Shown here one piece after another: positions 31,821 to 32,009 of a stretch of DNA of 32,009 bases (positions within the stretch are counted from its first letter, which is position 1; every line of letters starts with the position of its first letter). The notes beneath the pieces were generated by a model. That model was not told where the DNA came from. It made no database searches and was given only the letters and a program-made list of their open reading frames with translations. The position numbers were made by a program, and so were the translations under genes. Source of the DNA: Clostridiales bacterium DTU024 (GTDB lineage Bacteria; Bacillota; Clostridia; Christensenellales; Aristaeellaceae). Where the stretch lies: contig LFTR01000010.1 of assembly GCA_001513425.1 (NCBI GenBank), positions 7,677 through 39,685 on the forward strand, given 5' to 3'.

Positions 31821-32009
31821 CTGACACGCGTGCCGGGCAAAAGATCCCGATCAGACTTTGCTTTTATGGCATATTTGCATTGCGCAGCGCAGCTCCGCGG
31901 CATTCATGCGGCGCACGCAGCCCGGCAACCGGCTCCTGTTCACAATTGGTTAATTCCCAGAGTAAACTCCACAGTAGTAAAGGAGTAGAAACAACCTAGA
32001 GAAATGCAG
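31821..32009. other. Unassigned intergenic tail
   Basis: About 190 nt with no convincing gene, RNA or promoter. AAAGGAG near 31979 and an ATG at 32005 could mark the start of a gene beyond the window, but the spacing (about 18 nt) is too long for confidence. Confidence 0.3.

Noticed and set aside
1..32009. CRISPR arrays, insertion sequences, prophage genes
   Set aside because: No regular direct repeats, transposase motifs or phage structural genes were seen on either strand.

Overview
The window looks like a chromosomal segment of a Gram-positive-type anaerobe, most likely a Clostridia-related Firmicute with a moderately GC-rich genome. Supporting signs are a tRNA-sensing T-box leader upstream of valS, a perfect GAAC-N4-GTTC LexA (DinR) box, a YidC/Jag pair of the SpoIIIJ type, the rimO-pgsA-cinA-recA gene order, a PucR/CdaR-type regulator and a biotin-dependent carboxyltransferase/decarboxylase cluster. 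It is mostly core-genome DNA with no phage, insertion sequence or CRISPR array. No species can be named from the sequence alone.

Left part (1-13.4 kb, all minus strand). Reading right to left: a PucR-type regulator and an S41 C-terminal processing peptidase; a short SRP RNA gene followed by glyA and a terminator; a polA-coaE-lytic transglycosylase-oligopeptide-binding protein-flavin reductase run with overlapping or closely spaced genes; then rimO-pgsA-cinA(pncC)-recA, preceded by an extended -10 promoter and a consensus SOS box.

Middle part (13.6-28.1 kb, all plus strand). The rpmH-rnpA-yidD-yidC-jag set (ribosomal protein L34, RNase P protein, membrane insertion) starts at a strong promoter. 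A second consensus promoter drives DUF177-rpmF, and then comes a valine T-box leader and valS-rsmH-rsmI. A four-gene cluster follows, encoding an MmdA-like carboxyltransferase, an OadG-like membrane anchor, a biotin carrier and a 5S/OadA-type carboxyltransferase. Together these look like a membrane-tethered transcarboxylase or decarboxylase with no Na+-pump beta subunit in the window. After a terminator, a HAD phosphatase, rlmH and recF form a tightly overlapping operon.

Right part (28.1-32 kb). An atypical protein kinase, the broken remnant of a MATE transporter, a secreted cadherin-like-domain protein and an aspartate kinase lie on the minus strand. They are followed by a plus-strand tRNA-Pro(GGG) with its own promoter and terminator. 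This is the least conventional segment: the MATE remnant runs in frame into the kinase after a single-base frameshift.

The layout shows a rearranged origin-type neighbourhood. rpmH-rnpA-yidC-jag, recF and rlmH are present, but dnaA, dnaN, gyrB, mnmE and mnmG are not, and rsmH is outside a division/cell-wall cluster. Nothing here is clearly a wholly new system. The best candidates for a second look are the divergent carboxyltransferase cluster and the kinase/MATE/secreted-protein locus.
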